Shown in pieces: positions 13,217 through 24,522 of a stretch of DNA of 64,000 nt (position 1 is the stretch's first letter; the number at the start of each line of letters is the position of its first letter). The notes under the pieces are model-generated. The model was not told where the DNA came from. It made no database searches and saw nothing but the letters and a program-made list of their open reading frames with translations. This DNA is from Rutstroemia sp. NJR-2017a BVV2. Its lineage: Eukaryota > Ascomycota > Leotiomycetes > Helotiales > Rutstroemiaceae. The position numbers were made by a program, and so were the translations under genes. The stretch is taken from assembly GCA_002946415.1 (NCBI GenBank), contig NJPS01000046.1, positions 1,860,001-1,924,000 on the forward strand, read 5' to 3'.

Positions 13217-16200
13217 ATGCCGCGCCGCACACGCGCTAACCCCAGCCCGGGAGGCTTAAAGTCCCTCGACGACGTTGTTCCCAAGAGAAGAGGAAGAAAA
13301 GCTGCCGTAAAGATCGAACAGTCCATCGAGTCTGTCGAGACAACTATCACCAATACCACTACAGCTGAGGCGTCTGTCGATGTCGCGTTCACCCAATCTC
13401 AATCACCACCCCCTACCAATACCTCCCGATCTTATTCACCTGAATCACGATCTCAATCCCCTCTCCCTATCGAGTCTCGATCTACCTCTCCTCCTGTAGT
13501 TACTACCGCGACCTCCAACGATGCGTCATCAGATAACGATGTTACCACTCCAAAGCGACAGTCGCAGCGCCTTAGTCCTCTTACTTCCGGCAGAAAAAGA
13601 GCGCGAGTCGAAGAAGATCCTGTTACCCCTGCTGTCGGCACTCCTGAAGGAAAAGAGGAAGTTGAGGAACAAAGATCGAACAAGCGCGCACGAAAGTCTC
13701 CAGGTGATTCGCTTGATTCGCCCAGCAAGTCTGATAGATCGTACGTCGTCCATGTATAAGCCCCTGCTTCACTTTTTCTTTTTGCTAACGCGGTATTGGT
13801 TTAGGGAACGCGAACCTCAAGAGAAAGGCTCAGGTCGCCGATCAGCTCGCAAGACAGAGCGCCAAACACTATCAAGAAAATCAACTCCCACTAAGTCACA
13901 ACCTCGTGGCCGCAGACAACCAGACACACAGGTCAACCCAGGGAGCAGCTCAGATGAAGTCACTGAGAAGCAGCCGTCTCCTGTACGCGTTCGATCTAAG
14001 TCCACGTCCAGACCCAATAATGTCGCTTCCTCTCGCTCTCCACGACAAGTGGTACAAGAGAACACTGCCATAGAGTCTAAGCAATCAACACAGCCAGAGC
14101 ACGTCAGCGCTGGCCCATCTCAACCTACTCGCGCCGCCCCTAAGCTTACACTTCCTGCTCCCTCCTTACAACCCGCTCCGCAACAAATTTCAACCCTTCC
14201 GCCACTAAAAGCATCAGACATACCTACCGATCCTGATGAGCGCATGGAGTTTGCCGCAAAGCGATTCGGCTTTCAACCAGTTACATTCGGCGCGAATTTA
14301 AAACCCTACCCACCACCAAGAGCTACACCTAGATCAAAGAGTGACTGGATTCGCGCGAGGTTCGTAAACCGCGGGGTCCTTCCTAAGGAAGCGTTCTCAA
14401 TTGATACGGTTGAGGTAAGTTTGCCCTTTTATCACGTCCCTTGTGTATATACTGACCGTTTCCAGGAGGCTCAACCCGAGCAAACGAAGACAGCTGCGGC
14501 TTCTTCCAGTGAGACTCTTTTCACATCTGATATTAATTCTGCCGCGCGTCGATCCGAAGATGGACTCTTATTAACAGATCCCTATCTAGTAACAGTGGCT
14601 CAAGCTTTCACTACTCACAAAGATCAGTCAAAGCAGTTACCCACAATTGAAGAGATTCAAGCATTCCTTGCGTCATATTCATCACAAGACGCTGCAGGGA
14701 AGGCGAACTCTCAAAGCATTGTCAAATCCTCTCAACAACCCTCATCATCAAAAGCCACCAGACGACAATCCCTGGAAATGAAGGTCATTAAGCAGGACTC
14801 TTTGTTTGACAGCGATGATAACATGTCTGAAGAAGAAGAGCTCAATGAACCAAAAACACCTGAGCCAGAGCAGTCCCCTGTTCCGCCGCCCACTCCTTCA
14901 TCTGTATGGAGACCCTTCACCTTTGTCGCCAGCATTTCAAACATTATCACCAGCCCCTTCCGCAGCAAAGCTTCTATCGTCCCTGTTGAACCATACATCT
15001 TCAACCAACCTGCCGCAAGCCGGGTAATTGGACCAAAGCGTATGCCCCAAACAGAGCGAAAGCGTATCGTCCGCGATAACGGAAAGGGCCGCGCAGTTCC
15101 ACGCACTGAACGCCCAAAGCGCAACCGTGATTACACTCAAATTCCAATCCAAAACCGAGGCATCCTTACACCAGCCGAAGTTGCTGAGATCCACCGAGCT
15201 CAAGACGAGTATGCACGCAAGATGGGTCATCCTAACGCGGACCTCCAATCGAGCGCTAGAGAAAAGCGCAGGGCGGTAAACTTCGAACGGGACGAGAGCA
15301 GCTCCCTCACCAGCGCTCAGCTTGCTACACCGGCCAAGACCGGAGAGAAGCGCGGCGTTCATGGCGAGGTGAAATCTGCTAAGAAGCCATGGAACGCTGT
15401 TCATGATCTTCCTTCCTCCGACGAGGATGAGGATGACAAAATCAACTCGCCAACCCCCCGTCCTTCGGCCAGTGCTGCAAAATTTGTCCCGCAGGACCTT
15501 GGGTTTACCAGCATCTACCGACCAGCTGGTCCTACAAATCGCCTATCACCTCGACAACTACAACAACAAAAAGATGAACGTGACAGTGGCAACCTGGCCA
15601 TTCCGCTGGAGGAGTTGAACAATCTCGATTATTTGAAAGCCCCAGGCGGTTACTATGACGGCCCAACAATATCCGACCCCACAGACTGGAAGAAGCTTGA
15701 AGAGCAGAGGGAACAGACTAAAAGAGAAGCACTCGATCCCAACTGGTGGTGGGAGACCAACCCATTCAAAAACTGTGGGCCTGCGGCAAAGAAGAAGAAC
15801 CTCTTCGCTCAGCAGGAGGAGCAAAGAAAGGCAGAGGAGTCAGGTTCTCAGTCGCAGAAAACACCCGTTCGCAGAGGCGGCTATCAAGTACCCGATTACA
15901 GCAGTGATGAAAGTGACGAAGAAGAAGAGACTGCCAGTGAAGTTGCGCAAGGCAGCAGAATCCTTGAGCCAAAACAGTGGACTCAAGTTCCTCCCCCAAA
16001 GCCTAGACCTGGTAATGCGCAGTTGCCACAAACCGATCTCAACAAAACTACCTCGGCAGATCCTAACCAGAAAGAAGCCATTCAGCACGCGATCCAAAAC
16101 GCAAACAGACATGCACCAAGGAAGCCAAGCAACTTACGTAACATGTCAACTCTTTCTCCACTCCAGGTTGAGCAGCAAGAGCGCGATAAGCAATTGTCCA

Positions 16201-16514
16201 AGGGCAAGGGAAAGGAGACGGAGAAATATCCATGGTCATTTGCGTCATATGAGTTCAATCTCGAGGTCCTTCCAGAAGTATTGGCAGCAATAAATGAGGC
16301 AGAGGCCGACAGATTCCTTCCCATGACGCCTATTCCTGAGGATATCTGGAATGCTGTATATGAAGAAGCGCCCAAGAAGCTGGAGCCTGTTATGGCCGCT
16401 GAACGCATCTTTGACGAAATTGAATCACGCAAGGCATCCGAGCCTATAATTGCATGGGACAAACCTGCGCCTTGGACCCAGCCAAAGTCCAAGCCAACCC
16501 CTTACTTTACTTAA
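13217..16514 (+). CDS. Large disordered basic protein, probably nuclear
   Basis: Three exons fit: 13217-13740, 13805-14414 and 14466-16514, about 1060 residues. The first junction (donor GTACGT) completes a split Ser codon in phase. The second intron (14415-14465, donor GTAAGT, acceptor CCAG, branch ACTGAC) is 51 bases and has no stop, so retaining it would keep the frame. The protein opens MPRRTRANPSPGG, is full of Ser-Pro, Arg and Lys, and has several monopartite nuclear-localisation-like clusters (such as KRRGRK). The more ordered parts are a middle segment (WRPFTFVASISN) and the C-terminal 90 residues, which are acidic and aromatic and look helical (YEFNLEVLPEVLAAINEAEA). A nuclear or nuclear-envelope role is an inference from composition only; I do not recognise the family. 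Confidence 0.8.
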
Positions 16515-18828
16515 TCTCCAAATCTAACTGAGAAAACATGGTGGCACGCGTGCTCACTATACCGGATCGAACACCAATCCTACTGTACAATTATTGAGGA
16601 GTAATTTTCTTTTTCCTTTTCATTCAATGCTCGATTTCGGACTGCACTTTACTTTACAAACGGCGTTTCATCTGAGATTGGTTCCAGCATTTCATTGCAT
16701 TGCATGGAGTTTGGCATACGAGGATGAACACTATGAACGAACGCACACACATTATCATCGCCTCACAAAAAATAGTCGTCAGGTAGTGGCGACTTACTCA
16801 CATACGGAAGACCTTGTCACCTCGTTGACTGGATATACTTGGCGTTTTATATACACCAACTCACCATGACCACTCCTTACGACAACTCGATTCTTACGAT
16901 TACTCACCCACCCTGACCTTCTTATGCGAATTCTTCGCCACTATGCACATCCGGATGTGCAATTACAACGGCGAAAACTCTCCTACTTTGGATGAGGGGA
17001 TACTTCCTCGATGGAGTCGCGACCCATCGAGCATGTAAGCTTCCCAGAGCCCGCGTTCTTGTGCCTGGATATCCAGTGGCGGAATTAGCATTATCGGAGT
17101 TCAGCATCTTTCCGCGACATGTTCGTACGACAAACAACACAAGCCCGCCTACTTTGGTTGGGTGGTTTTTTCCTTGGTGCCGTCAAATGCACCAGGCATG
17201 TAAAAAGCCCTGCGTTGTTGGGTTGTACCTATCGTGGATGTTAACTGGATGAGTAGTCGCCTTTCCGCGACGTGTTCGTACAACGAACAACATACACCCG
17301 CCTACTTTGGTTGGGAGGTTTTTCCTTGGTGCCGTCAAATGCACCAGGCATGTAAAAAGCCTGTGTTGTTGAGTTGTACCTATCGTGGATGTCAATCGAA
17401 TCAGTTGTCGAATCGTTCGAAGGGTCGATACTTGGTACTTTTTATGGTCTTTGTCTTACTTGTTTTTTGTTTTCTGGTGTGCATACAACGGAGTTTGAAG
17501 TGTCCCAAGGGAATACACGTACATACCATGAGTCATTGTAGGAGTTGGCCTTAGGGGTTATTTTTTGTAATGAGTTTTTTGCCCATCAGCAATATGGGTT
17601 TCTTGGCTATTGAGACCACGTGTAGATATTGAAGGAATGCATAGAAATGGAATGGGGAACAATGGATGGATGGGGCTTACATAGCAACATGGGACCTGGG
17701 CATCATGGGAATGTATGAGTTGTCTGTAGAGATAAATTAAAAAAAATTAAAAAAGCCTGTGTCTGTCTTTGTGTGGTGATAATGTGCTTTGTTTGCTCTA
17801 TTTTTGGTTGCAGACATGTTTGGTAAACAGTCAATAGATGCTCTATGGGCTATGGCGAGTGCCATGGTATTACCATAGTGATGCACTGATGCTAGTCATC
17901 GTGATTCTCTGTCTCAATACAAGTCTTCACTGTCTCCTGTTCATTCATCTCTCAGTCGTATGAATCTTATCTTTTCTCATATGACCGCACACCACTTTAC
18001 TACTTCTCCATGATTAAACAAGCAGCACCTACTAATCATCACGTTGGCGCCTCCGAGGCGAAGTGCATTGCCTGAATCACTTCTCCAAACATGATATCTC
18101 ATATTTAATAATCAAATCATCCCCTCTCCTTCAACAGCGGAACCATCAACACCATCCCCCGACGCAGATCTTTGATCAATCATACCGGCAGCGAGTTTCG
18201 GCAATATCACAATATCCCCAACAAAGAAACTGCCCCTCATGTGATGTGGGAGAACAAAGACCCCTGGGACAAAGAACTTGCCGGTGGGAGTGACGTGCGG
18301 GCTGGGAGATAAAGACTTCGCAGGCGGAATTACCATAGACTGGAGGCGGAATGGGTTGTGTGGATATTAATAGCTTGGTTTTTACGAGCGTGGGTGAAAG
18401 AGACAAAGAGCATGAGAATGGGAGAGGCAAACGGGGAATAAGGATCTCTTTGCTGAGCTGTGACTGACGCAAAAGATGCGGATTCAGAGAAGGGTAAAAA
18501 TAGTCGCTCGCTCGCATCATTCGGAGAGGGAAACGAAACAAACAAAGTTGTTGTCTATGAATAGATAGGTATAAGGAAAGGGAAGGGAAGGGGGAAAAGA
18601 GAATACGTCGATGGCTGAGAGTTCTCATTCAGGGCTCTTTAAAACCAAGTCTGACCTTTTTTTTACCCAGACATCTTTTCGAACTTGCGCATATACACGA
18701 TTTCGTTCGTGTGTTATGTTGTGTTGTTGGTCATATTTCCAGTCCTTCGTCCCCACAAGCACGGATAGAAAAGCGCAATATATCACATCCCGCGCTCGCT
18801 GCCAGAGACATATATTTCCGCATTCGGA
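16515..18828. other. Intergenic region with a tandem duplication
   Basis: I find no supported gene in these 2.3 kb. The notable content is the 153-base tandem repeat annotated separately. A minus-strand frame at 18112-18336 starts with ATG but has no recognisable domain, and I treat it as chance. Confidence 0.4.
17108..17411. repeat. Two-copy 153-base tandem repeat with a decayed third copy
   Basis: Copy 1 (17108-17260) and copy 2 (17261-17411) both begin CTTTCCGCGAC and share long identical blocks, including TTCCTTGGTGCCGTCAAATG and CACCAGGCATGTAAAAAGCC, with scattered substitutions and small length changes. A more diverged third copy seems to lie upstream at about 16960-17050, where CTACTTTGG and a CATGTAAG block recur in the same order. 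No conserved reading frame explains the repeat. Confidence 0.8.
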
Positions 18829-21030
18829 ATGACGATAAGATATCATATCATGGTTAAAATAGAACACACAACCTACGACTCCGTCCGGGAGCAGCATCCC
18901 TTTTCCTCTCCTTCTTCCCTGTCATCCTCGCCCCCTCCTCGAAAACAATCCCCTCACCCCCTCCTCGAGACCACACACCGCATCAAAGAATTCCTCAAAG
19001 CGAAATCAAAAGACATCCGCGCCTTCTCGCTGTCTACTCCGTCCCCAACTCCAACCCAAACCAGCCAGCCGAATTTCCATGATCTGGATGCAGGGCTGCA
19101 TACGCAGCTCGGGAAGAATTACCCCGCGGGGAGTGTGAGTTTGTCGCGGATTGCGGTGTTGAGGGAGAGGGAGAGGGAGAGGGAAAAGAATTGGGAGAGG
19201 GAGAGAGAAAGGAGATATAAACAGAAGAAGAAGAATAATAATAAAAAAGTCCCCCGAGAACCGAGCATACGCACGAGCACGGGAGGGAGCAGTAGTCAAG
19301 TTGCCTTAGACATCGAACCCGATTCCGAAATCGAAAACTGGAAAAAGACGCAGAGGGGACTGGAGCGAGATTTCGCGAAACGGGGAGTCGGGAGCGCAAG
19401 TCCGAGTTGGAGTTGGAGTTTGAGTTTGAGTGGTACGGATAGCTCGGGGTCGGGAAGGGGGAGGGGCAGCGCGCAGATGGGACTGAGGAAGGAGGTGCCG
19501 AGGGCGAGGGGGAGAAGAGAGTTGACGCATATGCAGGGGTGGGTGGGGGGGTTGGGTAATGAGGATGAGGGGTTTGGTGTTAGGACGTCGGTTTCGAGCG
19601 GGAGTGTGAGTGAGAGTAGGACGGGGAGTAGCGGGAGCGGGAGCGGGGTTCGGAGTGCGAGTGCTGGGGATGCGGCGGTATCGTGGAATCGGAATGATTG
19701 GGAGGTGATGCGGAAGGGGATGAAAGAGGGGAATCTAGAGCGCGTGGTCCCGCCGAAAGCGGAAGTTCCGAAATATAGGGATGTTTTGGGGTTGGGGGGA
19801 GATTCGCCTGTTAGGGAGAGAGAAAAAGAGAGAGAAAAAGAGAGAGAAAAAGAGAGAGAAAAAGAAAAAGAAAAAGCACCACGTCCCGCGAAAAGCAAAG
19901 CCGGCCCAGCTCCGGTTCCGGCTGCGGGTCTGGATGTCGGGAGATTCAAGGAATATATCGGACAAACAGGACTCCCTGCCACAAGTCCTCCTACTTCTAA
20001 TCATGAGCAGGAAGAGAGAAATCATGTACTCTCTCCCCCAGTGGCACAAACTACACAAACAAGTAAATTCCCCTCCCCCTTCGAATACCTCCCGTACCCG
20101 AACTCGAACTCCAAAGGCCAAGGGAAAGCTCCAGCTGCGACCGACGGATCGACGGATAGCGATGAGGGATTCTGGTGCGTGGGCGTCCCGGACGAATATC
20201 TAGCCCCCGCACCTGCGAGATGTAGCTTATGCCACCAAAGAGAAATCGCCCATCATCCGGGAAGCGCAAATGGCGGGCACGAAGGCTGGTGCGCTACCTG
20301 CGCGGAAGAATTCGCTCGTTCGCAAACTTTTGAACCTGGATTGCATGAACGAACAGCTGAGACCCCGCGTATGGTTGATGTGCGCGAGGTGCGGGCTTCG
20401 ACGCCTCCGCTGAGGAATGAGAGGAGTGAAGGTGTGGTTGCGGGGCCGAGTGCAGAGATGCTGCGGGAATGGGAGTGGAAACCTCCGGTGCCGCCGAAGG
20501 ATGATGCGAATGGGATGGGGACGGAGCAGGATTACTTTTCGCAGAAGCCGGATGTGCCGCTTAAGGAGGGGGAGGGGGAGGTGAAAGAGGGGAGGGTGAG
20601 GGTGGGGTTGAGGGTGGTGGAGGGGGGGAGGTGGGGGAGTTTGAGGGGGGTGGTGGAGGGTGGGGGGGTGGATGATAGTGGGGAGGAGGAGGAGGAGGAG
20701 GAGGAGGATGCGGCGTCGAGGGAGTATCATGATTGGGTTGTGGAGGGGGCGAGGGAGGAGTCGAGGGAGAGGTTTGGGGTGGAGAAGATGAGGGAGAAGG
20801 AGAGGCTGAGCGGGGTGGAGATACAGAGGGAGAGGGAGAGGGAGGAGAGGCTGGGGAGGGAGAATAGGGAGACGGGGTTGTTTACTTTTTTTAAGGCGGG
20901 AGATAGTGAGGACGGGAGAGGGAGTAAGTTGTTTACTTTCTTTAATGATAGTAGTGATGATGAGGGAGGGAAGAGGAAGGATAGAAAGGGTAGTGCGAAA
21001 GGGAGTCCAAAGGGGAAAGGGAGGGCTTGA
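18829..21030 (+). CDS. Charged low-complexity protein with a Cys cluster
   Basis: A single open frame of 733 residues; an in-frame ATG at 18850 would give 726 and looks equally good. The protein is dominated by Arg/Glu/Lys runs, including four near-perfect EREK tetrads (about residues 328-345), and by Gly/Ser tracts. A short ordered island at about 445-505 contains CSLC, then His residues, then CATC about 20 residues later, so one zinc ion could be bound. The C-terminal tail repeats a FTFF motif twice (LFTFFKAGDSED and LFTFFNDSSDDE), which may be short linear motifs. Length and lack of stops over 2.2 kb support a real gene, although base composition is skewed to G on this strand. I do not recognise the family. 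Confidence 0.7.
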   Translation: MTIRYHIMVKIEHTTYDSVREQHPFSSPSSLSSSPPPRKQSPHPLLETTHRIKEFLKAKSKDIRAFSLSTPSPTPTQTSQPNFHDLDAGLHTQLGKNYPAGSVSLSRIAVLREREREREKNWERERERRYKQKKKNNNKKVPREPSIRTSTGGSSSQVALDIEPDSEIENWKKTQRGLERDFAKRGVGSASPSWSWSLSLSGTDSSGSGRGRGSAQMGLRKEVPRARGRRELTHMQGWVGGLGNEDEGFGVRTSVSSGSVSESRTGSSGSGSGVRSASAGDAAVSWNRNDWEVMRKGMKEGNLERVVPPKAEVPKYRDVLGLGGDSPVREREKEREKEREKEREKEKEKAPRPAKSKAGPAPVPAAGLDVGRFKEYIGQTGLPATSPPTSNHEQEERNHVLSPPVAQTTQTSKFPSPFEYLPYPNSNSKGQGKAPAATDGSTDSDEGFWCVGVPDEYLAPAPARCSLCHQREIAHHPGSANGGHEGWCATCAEEFARSQTFEPGLHERTAETPRMVDVREVRASTPPLRNERSEGVVAGPSAEMLREWEWKPPVPPKDDANGMGTEQDYFSQKPDVPLKEGEGEVKEGRVRVGLRVVEGGRWGSLRGVVEGGGVDDSGEEEEEEEEDAASREYHDWVVEGAREESRERFGVEKMREKERLSGVEIQREREREERLGRENRETGLFTFFKAGDSEDGRGSKLFTFFNDSSDDEGGKRKDRKGSAKGSPKGKGRA
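19811..19876. repeat. 12-base microsatellite inside a coding region
   Basis: Units of GAGAGAGAAAAA repeat about four times and then shorten to GAAAAA units. In the plus frame they encode Glu-Arg-Glu-Lys tetrads, so length change by whole units keeps the frame. Confidence 0.85.
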
Positions 21031-21456
21031 TATGATGGCGGCGTTGGGGGGAGGATTGCGTTCTTGAACTTTTGGGAAAAGTTCCGTTATAGACGGTTTA
21101 AAGGGTTTATTTATCATTTTTTGTATATAGATTTGCGTGGTTTTGGAGTTTGGGTTTTGTATTATAGATGGCGCGATTTGTATGATGCTCGGGTCTCGGA
21201 CTCAACATGGGGAGTTTGGTATTTTGTGAAGAATTCAGTCTATGCTGGTGTTATGGATTGCGACTAAAATACTACAATTGCAATCTATTATCATGAAAAG
21301 TCATATAACAAAAGGGATGGTAGTTATATCCACTGTAATGGAGTGAGTGCCGTGAGTGCATTGTGATATTTAGTCATCTTAGAGATAATCTATACTACTC
21401 AACTCCCTGAACCCCACGAACCCATATTCACCTCCCAACAACAAAGGTGCTCGCTT
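21031..21456. other. Convergent intergenic spacer
   Basis: AT-rich spacer between the 3' end of the charged protein (plus) and the 3' end of LSM5 (minus). I see only likely 3' untranslated sequence. Confidence 0.5.
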
Positions 21457-22195
21457 TTACGATCCGCCAACTGGTCCTTCTCCACCGGGTACTAACTGTG
21501 TAGGAATTCTTGTGAGCATGTCTCTTCTATTCCCTTCTTCATCATCATCTTCTTTTGAAGAACGCAAACGGAAGAAAGGTAACTTACCATAGCAATGCCA
21601 TTCCCGTTCAATAGAATCTTTGGAAGTTTGGTTTGGTTTCCTAGGTAGTCGCTAGAGCGGGAAAATGGTTAGTGGTGATGGGATGGAGGGATGCGTGGGA
21701 CGTACAATTCGGTGACGTCTTCTAGGACCATGTCTGCGGTGGGGTGTTAGATGTATGTATTGTGAAGAAGGTATGAGGAATGGGGGAGAGGAGTAGAGTG
21801 ATGGGAAGAGTAGGGATAGAAAGGTATGGGATTTCGATAGAGGCAAGAGAGGGGATGGAAAGTCGTTGGATTTGACAGAGATAGGAAAGGGAGAGCCGAG
21901 GTAGGATGTAGACTGGTAGGTGGAAGATACTTACTGACGTAGTCATCAAAACCCATAAGCGTGCCGGTGAACTCTGAGGCGTTGGTTAGTTGAGAAGTTG
22001 GAGACAAGCATCAAGCTCAATGTTCGGGTAACAGGTCAAAGGAAGGTCTCCGATTCTACATGCCTTTATCACCTTTCATCACAACCCAGATTTTAGAACC
22101 GACACATTTGTCGATGAGTTCTGTTTGCAGTTAGGAATAGCTGCTATATGGTAAAGGTAGAGAAACAAACCGAGGGGTAGTAATTGTGAAGCCAT
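21457..22195 (-). CDS. LSM5: U6 snRNA-associated Sm-like protein LSm5
   Basis: Six exons, in transcript order 22195-22171, 22120-22064, 21973-21935, 21733-21706, 21651-21588 and 21495-21457, encode 83 residues. Phases all match, and the product follows LSm5 along its whole length: MASQLLPLELIDKCVGSKIW, then VVMKGDKEFTGTLMGFDDYV (Sm1), then the Sm2 block ILLNGNGIAMLVPGGEGP. LSm5 is a subunit of the LSm2-8 ring that binds the U6 snRNA 3' end for splicing, and of the cytoplasmic LSm1-7 ring for mRNA decapping. The second intron has donor GC (AAAG, then GCATGT); a GT donor nearby would bring an in-frame stop, so a GC-AG intron is the better reading. Five introns in 83 codons is dense but usual for this gene in filamentous fungi. 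Confidence 0.95.
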
Positions 22196-22718
22196 TTTGA
22201 GGTTGTGTGTGAAGAAGCAGTGACCGAAGTGTCTGAGGTAGAATGTGTTAGTGTTTTCCTGAAGACAGGCTGTTTCTTAACCAAAACTGTCTTGGATCCT
22301 TTAACCCGTCAACTGTAGTCTCAAATTCACCTACAATCACCTACAACCACCTGTAAGGAAGTAACAAACAAGGGTACGCTGATGGTTGGGTGCACGTGAA
22401 GATGACTGAGGTGAGAAATTTCCACTCACAAAGAGAGACTTGTAGATCAGTCAAAGCCAACAAAGAAGATTCCCGTTAGATCTTTGCTATTTCTTGCGTT
22501 GTTTGATGTCTCGTTGCCCGACCACAATATCTAAATGCTTCTCGTGATTCACAGGAATCAACTTCTCATCGTTCGTTGACCTTTTCCTAACGTTAAGGCC
22601 TCAGGCATAAATATCATTGTTTCCTCCCATCAACCTCCAGACAGAACGATTGGTGATCGATCGTCCAAACCTCCACTCCTCAACAGGACCACATAATACT
22701 CACATACATGCTCGTGTC
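22196..22718. other. Divergent promoter region between LSM5 and the exonuclease gene
   Basis: About 520 bases separate the divergent starts of LSM5 (minus) and the exonuclease (plus). I see short direct CACCTACAA repeats near 22330-22350 but no motif that I can assign with confidence. Confidence 0.4.
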
Positions 22719-24522
22719 ATGCTCCTTAGCAATCATGGAGCATCAAAACTGGGCAAGTCACTTCAAAGTCCCATTATGACGAGTATAGGTTCACTTCACG
22801 GAACTGCAATGAAATCTACTATTGCAGCTATTCGAGGAAAAAGACCTGGGTATGTATATGTCCTTTGCGGAGGGGCAGTAGTGCGGAGATATCTCTGAAG
22901 CTAATGCGCTCCACTGCAGTCCCTCAGTCATTCGATCAATGAGTATGAACTCACCGAATTTATGGCATCCATGCCATGGTATTGTGTTTAAAGATGCGAC
23001 GGGAGCGGGGCAGTCGAGAGTATTGAGCACGGTGGCTGTGGCGGCGGCTCATGATCAGGAACTCGCTTTCCAGTCGAATGCGGAGGACAATTACGTGCTG
23101 GCGAGCTCGAGTTTCGAAGTTCTTACTACAACAGAGACTGCTGCAACTTCTGTCGAGAAAGACGCGAAGGCGGAAGCGTCTGCGGAAGCGGAAGAGATCG
23201 CAGAGGATCCAGAACTGAATGAACTTCCCTACTCCGAATCGAATTTCAAGATGACTGAGGAGCTCTTTCGAAAAGCGAAGGATGCGGTACCAGAGACGCC
23301 CGAGTCTTACTGGTCTTACAATTTATACCGCGGTCCCGTACTTGATGGCACGCCACAGAAAGTCAAGGTACATTATTGTCAATCCAAGAGCACCACCGAG
23401 CGCGTCATAAAAGAATACTTTTTGGACAAGAAAGTTGTGGGATTCGACATAGAATGGAAGGCGGAAGCACGCGCAGGCGATGGAATAAAGAAGAACGTTT
23501 CCCTGATCCAATTGGCTACAGAGGAACGTATTGGTCTTTTCCACATTGCGTTATTCCCAAACGACGGCCGCGCCAACCTTGTTGCGCCGAGTTTGAAGAA
23601 GATAATGGAGGATCCAGAAGTCACCAAGGTTGGGGTATCTATAAGAGCAGACTGCACACGGCTTCGAAATCATCTTGGCATCAATTCTGTGTCTCTCTTC
23701 GAGCTCAGTCACTTGTACCGACTGGTTAAGTTTTTACCGTCCAAGGAGTACAAGATGATCAACAAGCGGTTGGTATCCTTAGCAACACAGGTTCAAGAAC
23801 ACTTGCATCTACCTATGTTCAAGGGAGATGTGAGACAGAGTGATTGGAGTCAAGCATTGCGAATGGATCAAATCATATATGCGGCATCCGATTCATACGC
23901 TGGGGTTCATTTATTCAATACACTCGAGAGCAAACGTCAAGCTCTAGATCCCACACCACCTCGACCCTATCACGTCGACGAAGAAAAACCTATCCGTCTT
24001 GCAGAAAATGTTGTCGCTCCTTCAGAAGACACACCCGAGGATGTGGAACTCGACCCCGAAGAATTAACCACACCAAAGCGAAAATATACCCGCCGCAAAC
24101 CTATCATCCCTCAACCTCTCGCCCTCGATCCAGATTTCTCCCTAGAAGACTCCGACGACTCCGAAAAAGCCTCTCCACCATCCTCCAAACCCACTCAGTC
24201 ACCCATCGTCCTCTCAGCCGAAGTTCTCGCCGCCCTACATCGGGGCGTCCACGCCACCTCCAAAACCCCTCCCGCTTGCCTACGCGCGTATTTCATCTGG
24301 TATCACAATCCCTCTCTTTCGCTCGCGGAAATCGCTGCTCTGTTACGTGATCCGCCGTTGCAGATGAGTACTGTGGTTAATTATATAATGGAGGCGGTGA
24401 GGAGAGAGGGCTTGGACTTTGAGAAAGACAGGTTGAGAGAGATCATGGGAATGATGTCGAAGGATGCACTTTGGAGTCGGTATAGGAGTTTGGCGAAGAT
24501 GGTTGATGGGGTAAGGGGTTGA
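22719..24522 (+). CDS. DEDDy-type 3'-5' exonuclease (WRN/RNase D-like)
   Basis: Two exons (22719-22849, 22920-24522) give 577 residues; the junction completes a Gly codon in phase. The DEDDy fold is clear. Motif I is VGFDIEW (Asp and Glu about 220 and 222), motif II is KVGVSIRADCTRL, and motif III is YAASDSYAGVHLF with the Tyr-x3-Asp spacing. All metal ligands are present, so it should cut nucleotides from 3' ends. This matches fungal relatives of the Werner exonuclease domain without a helicase. A C-terminal helical segment (about 490-570: LRAYFIWYHNPSLSLAEIAA) looks like a helix-turn-helix of the RecQ-associated kind; that is inference. The N-terminus (MLLSNHGASKLGKSLQS) is basic and free of acidic residues and could target mitochondria. 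Starting in exon 2 at 22939 would give 527 residues. Confidence 0.88.

Noticed and set aside
18112..18336. ATG-started minus-strand frame of 74 codons
   Set aside because: No family, no signal peptide, no splice partner.
19296..19982. Long minus-strand frame (about 228 codons) opposite the charged protein gene; a similar one at 20227-21117
   Set aside because: Both are Pro/Leu/Ser monotony caused by the G-rich, stop-poor coding strand; no domain, and the plus frame is longer and continuous.
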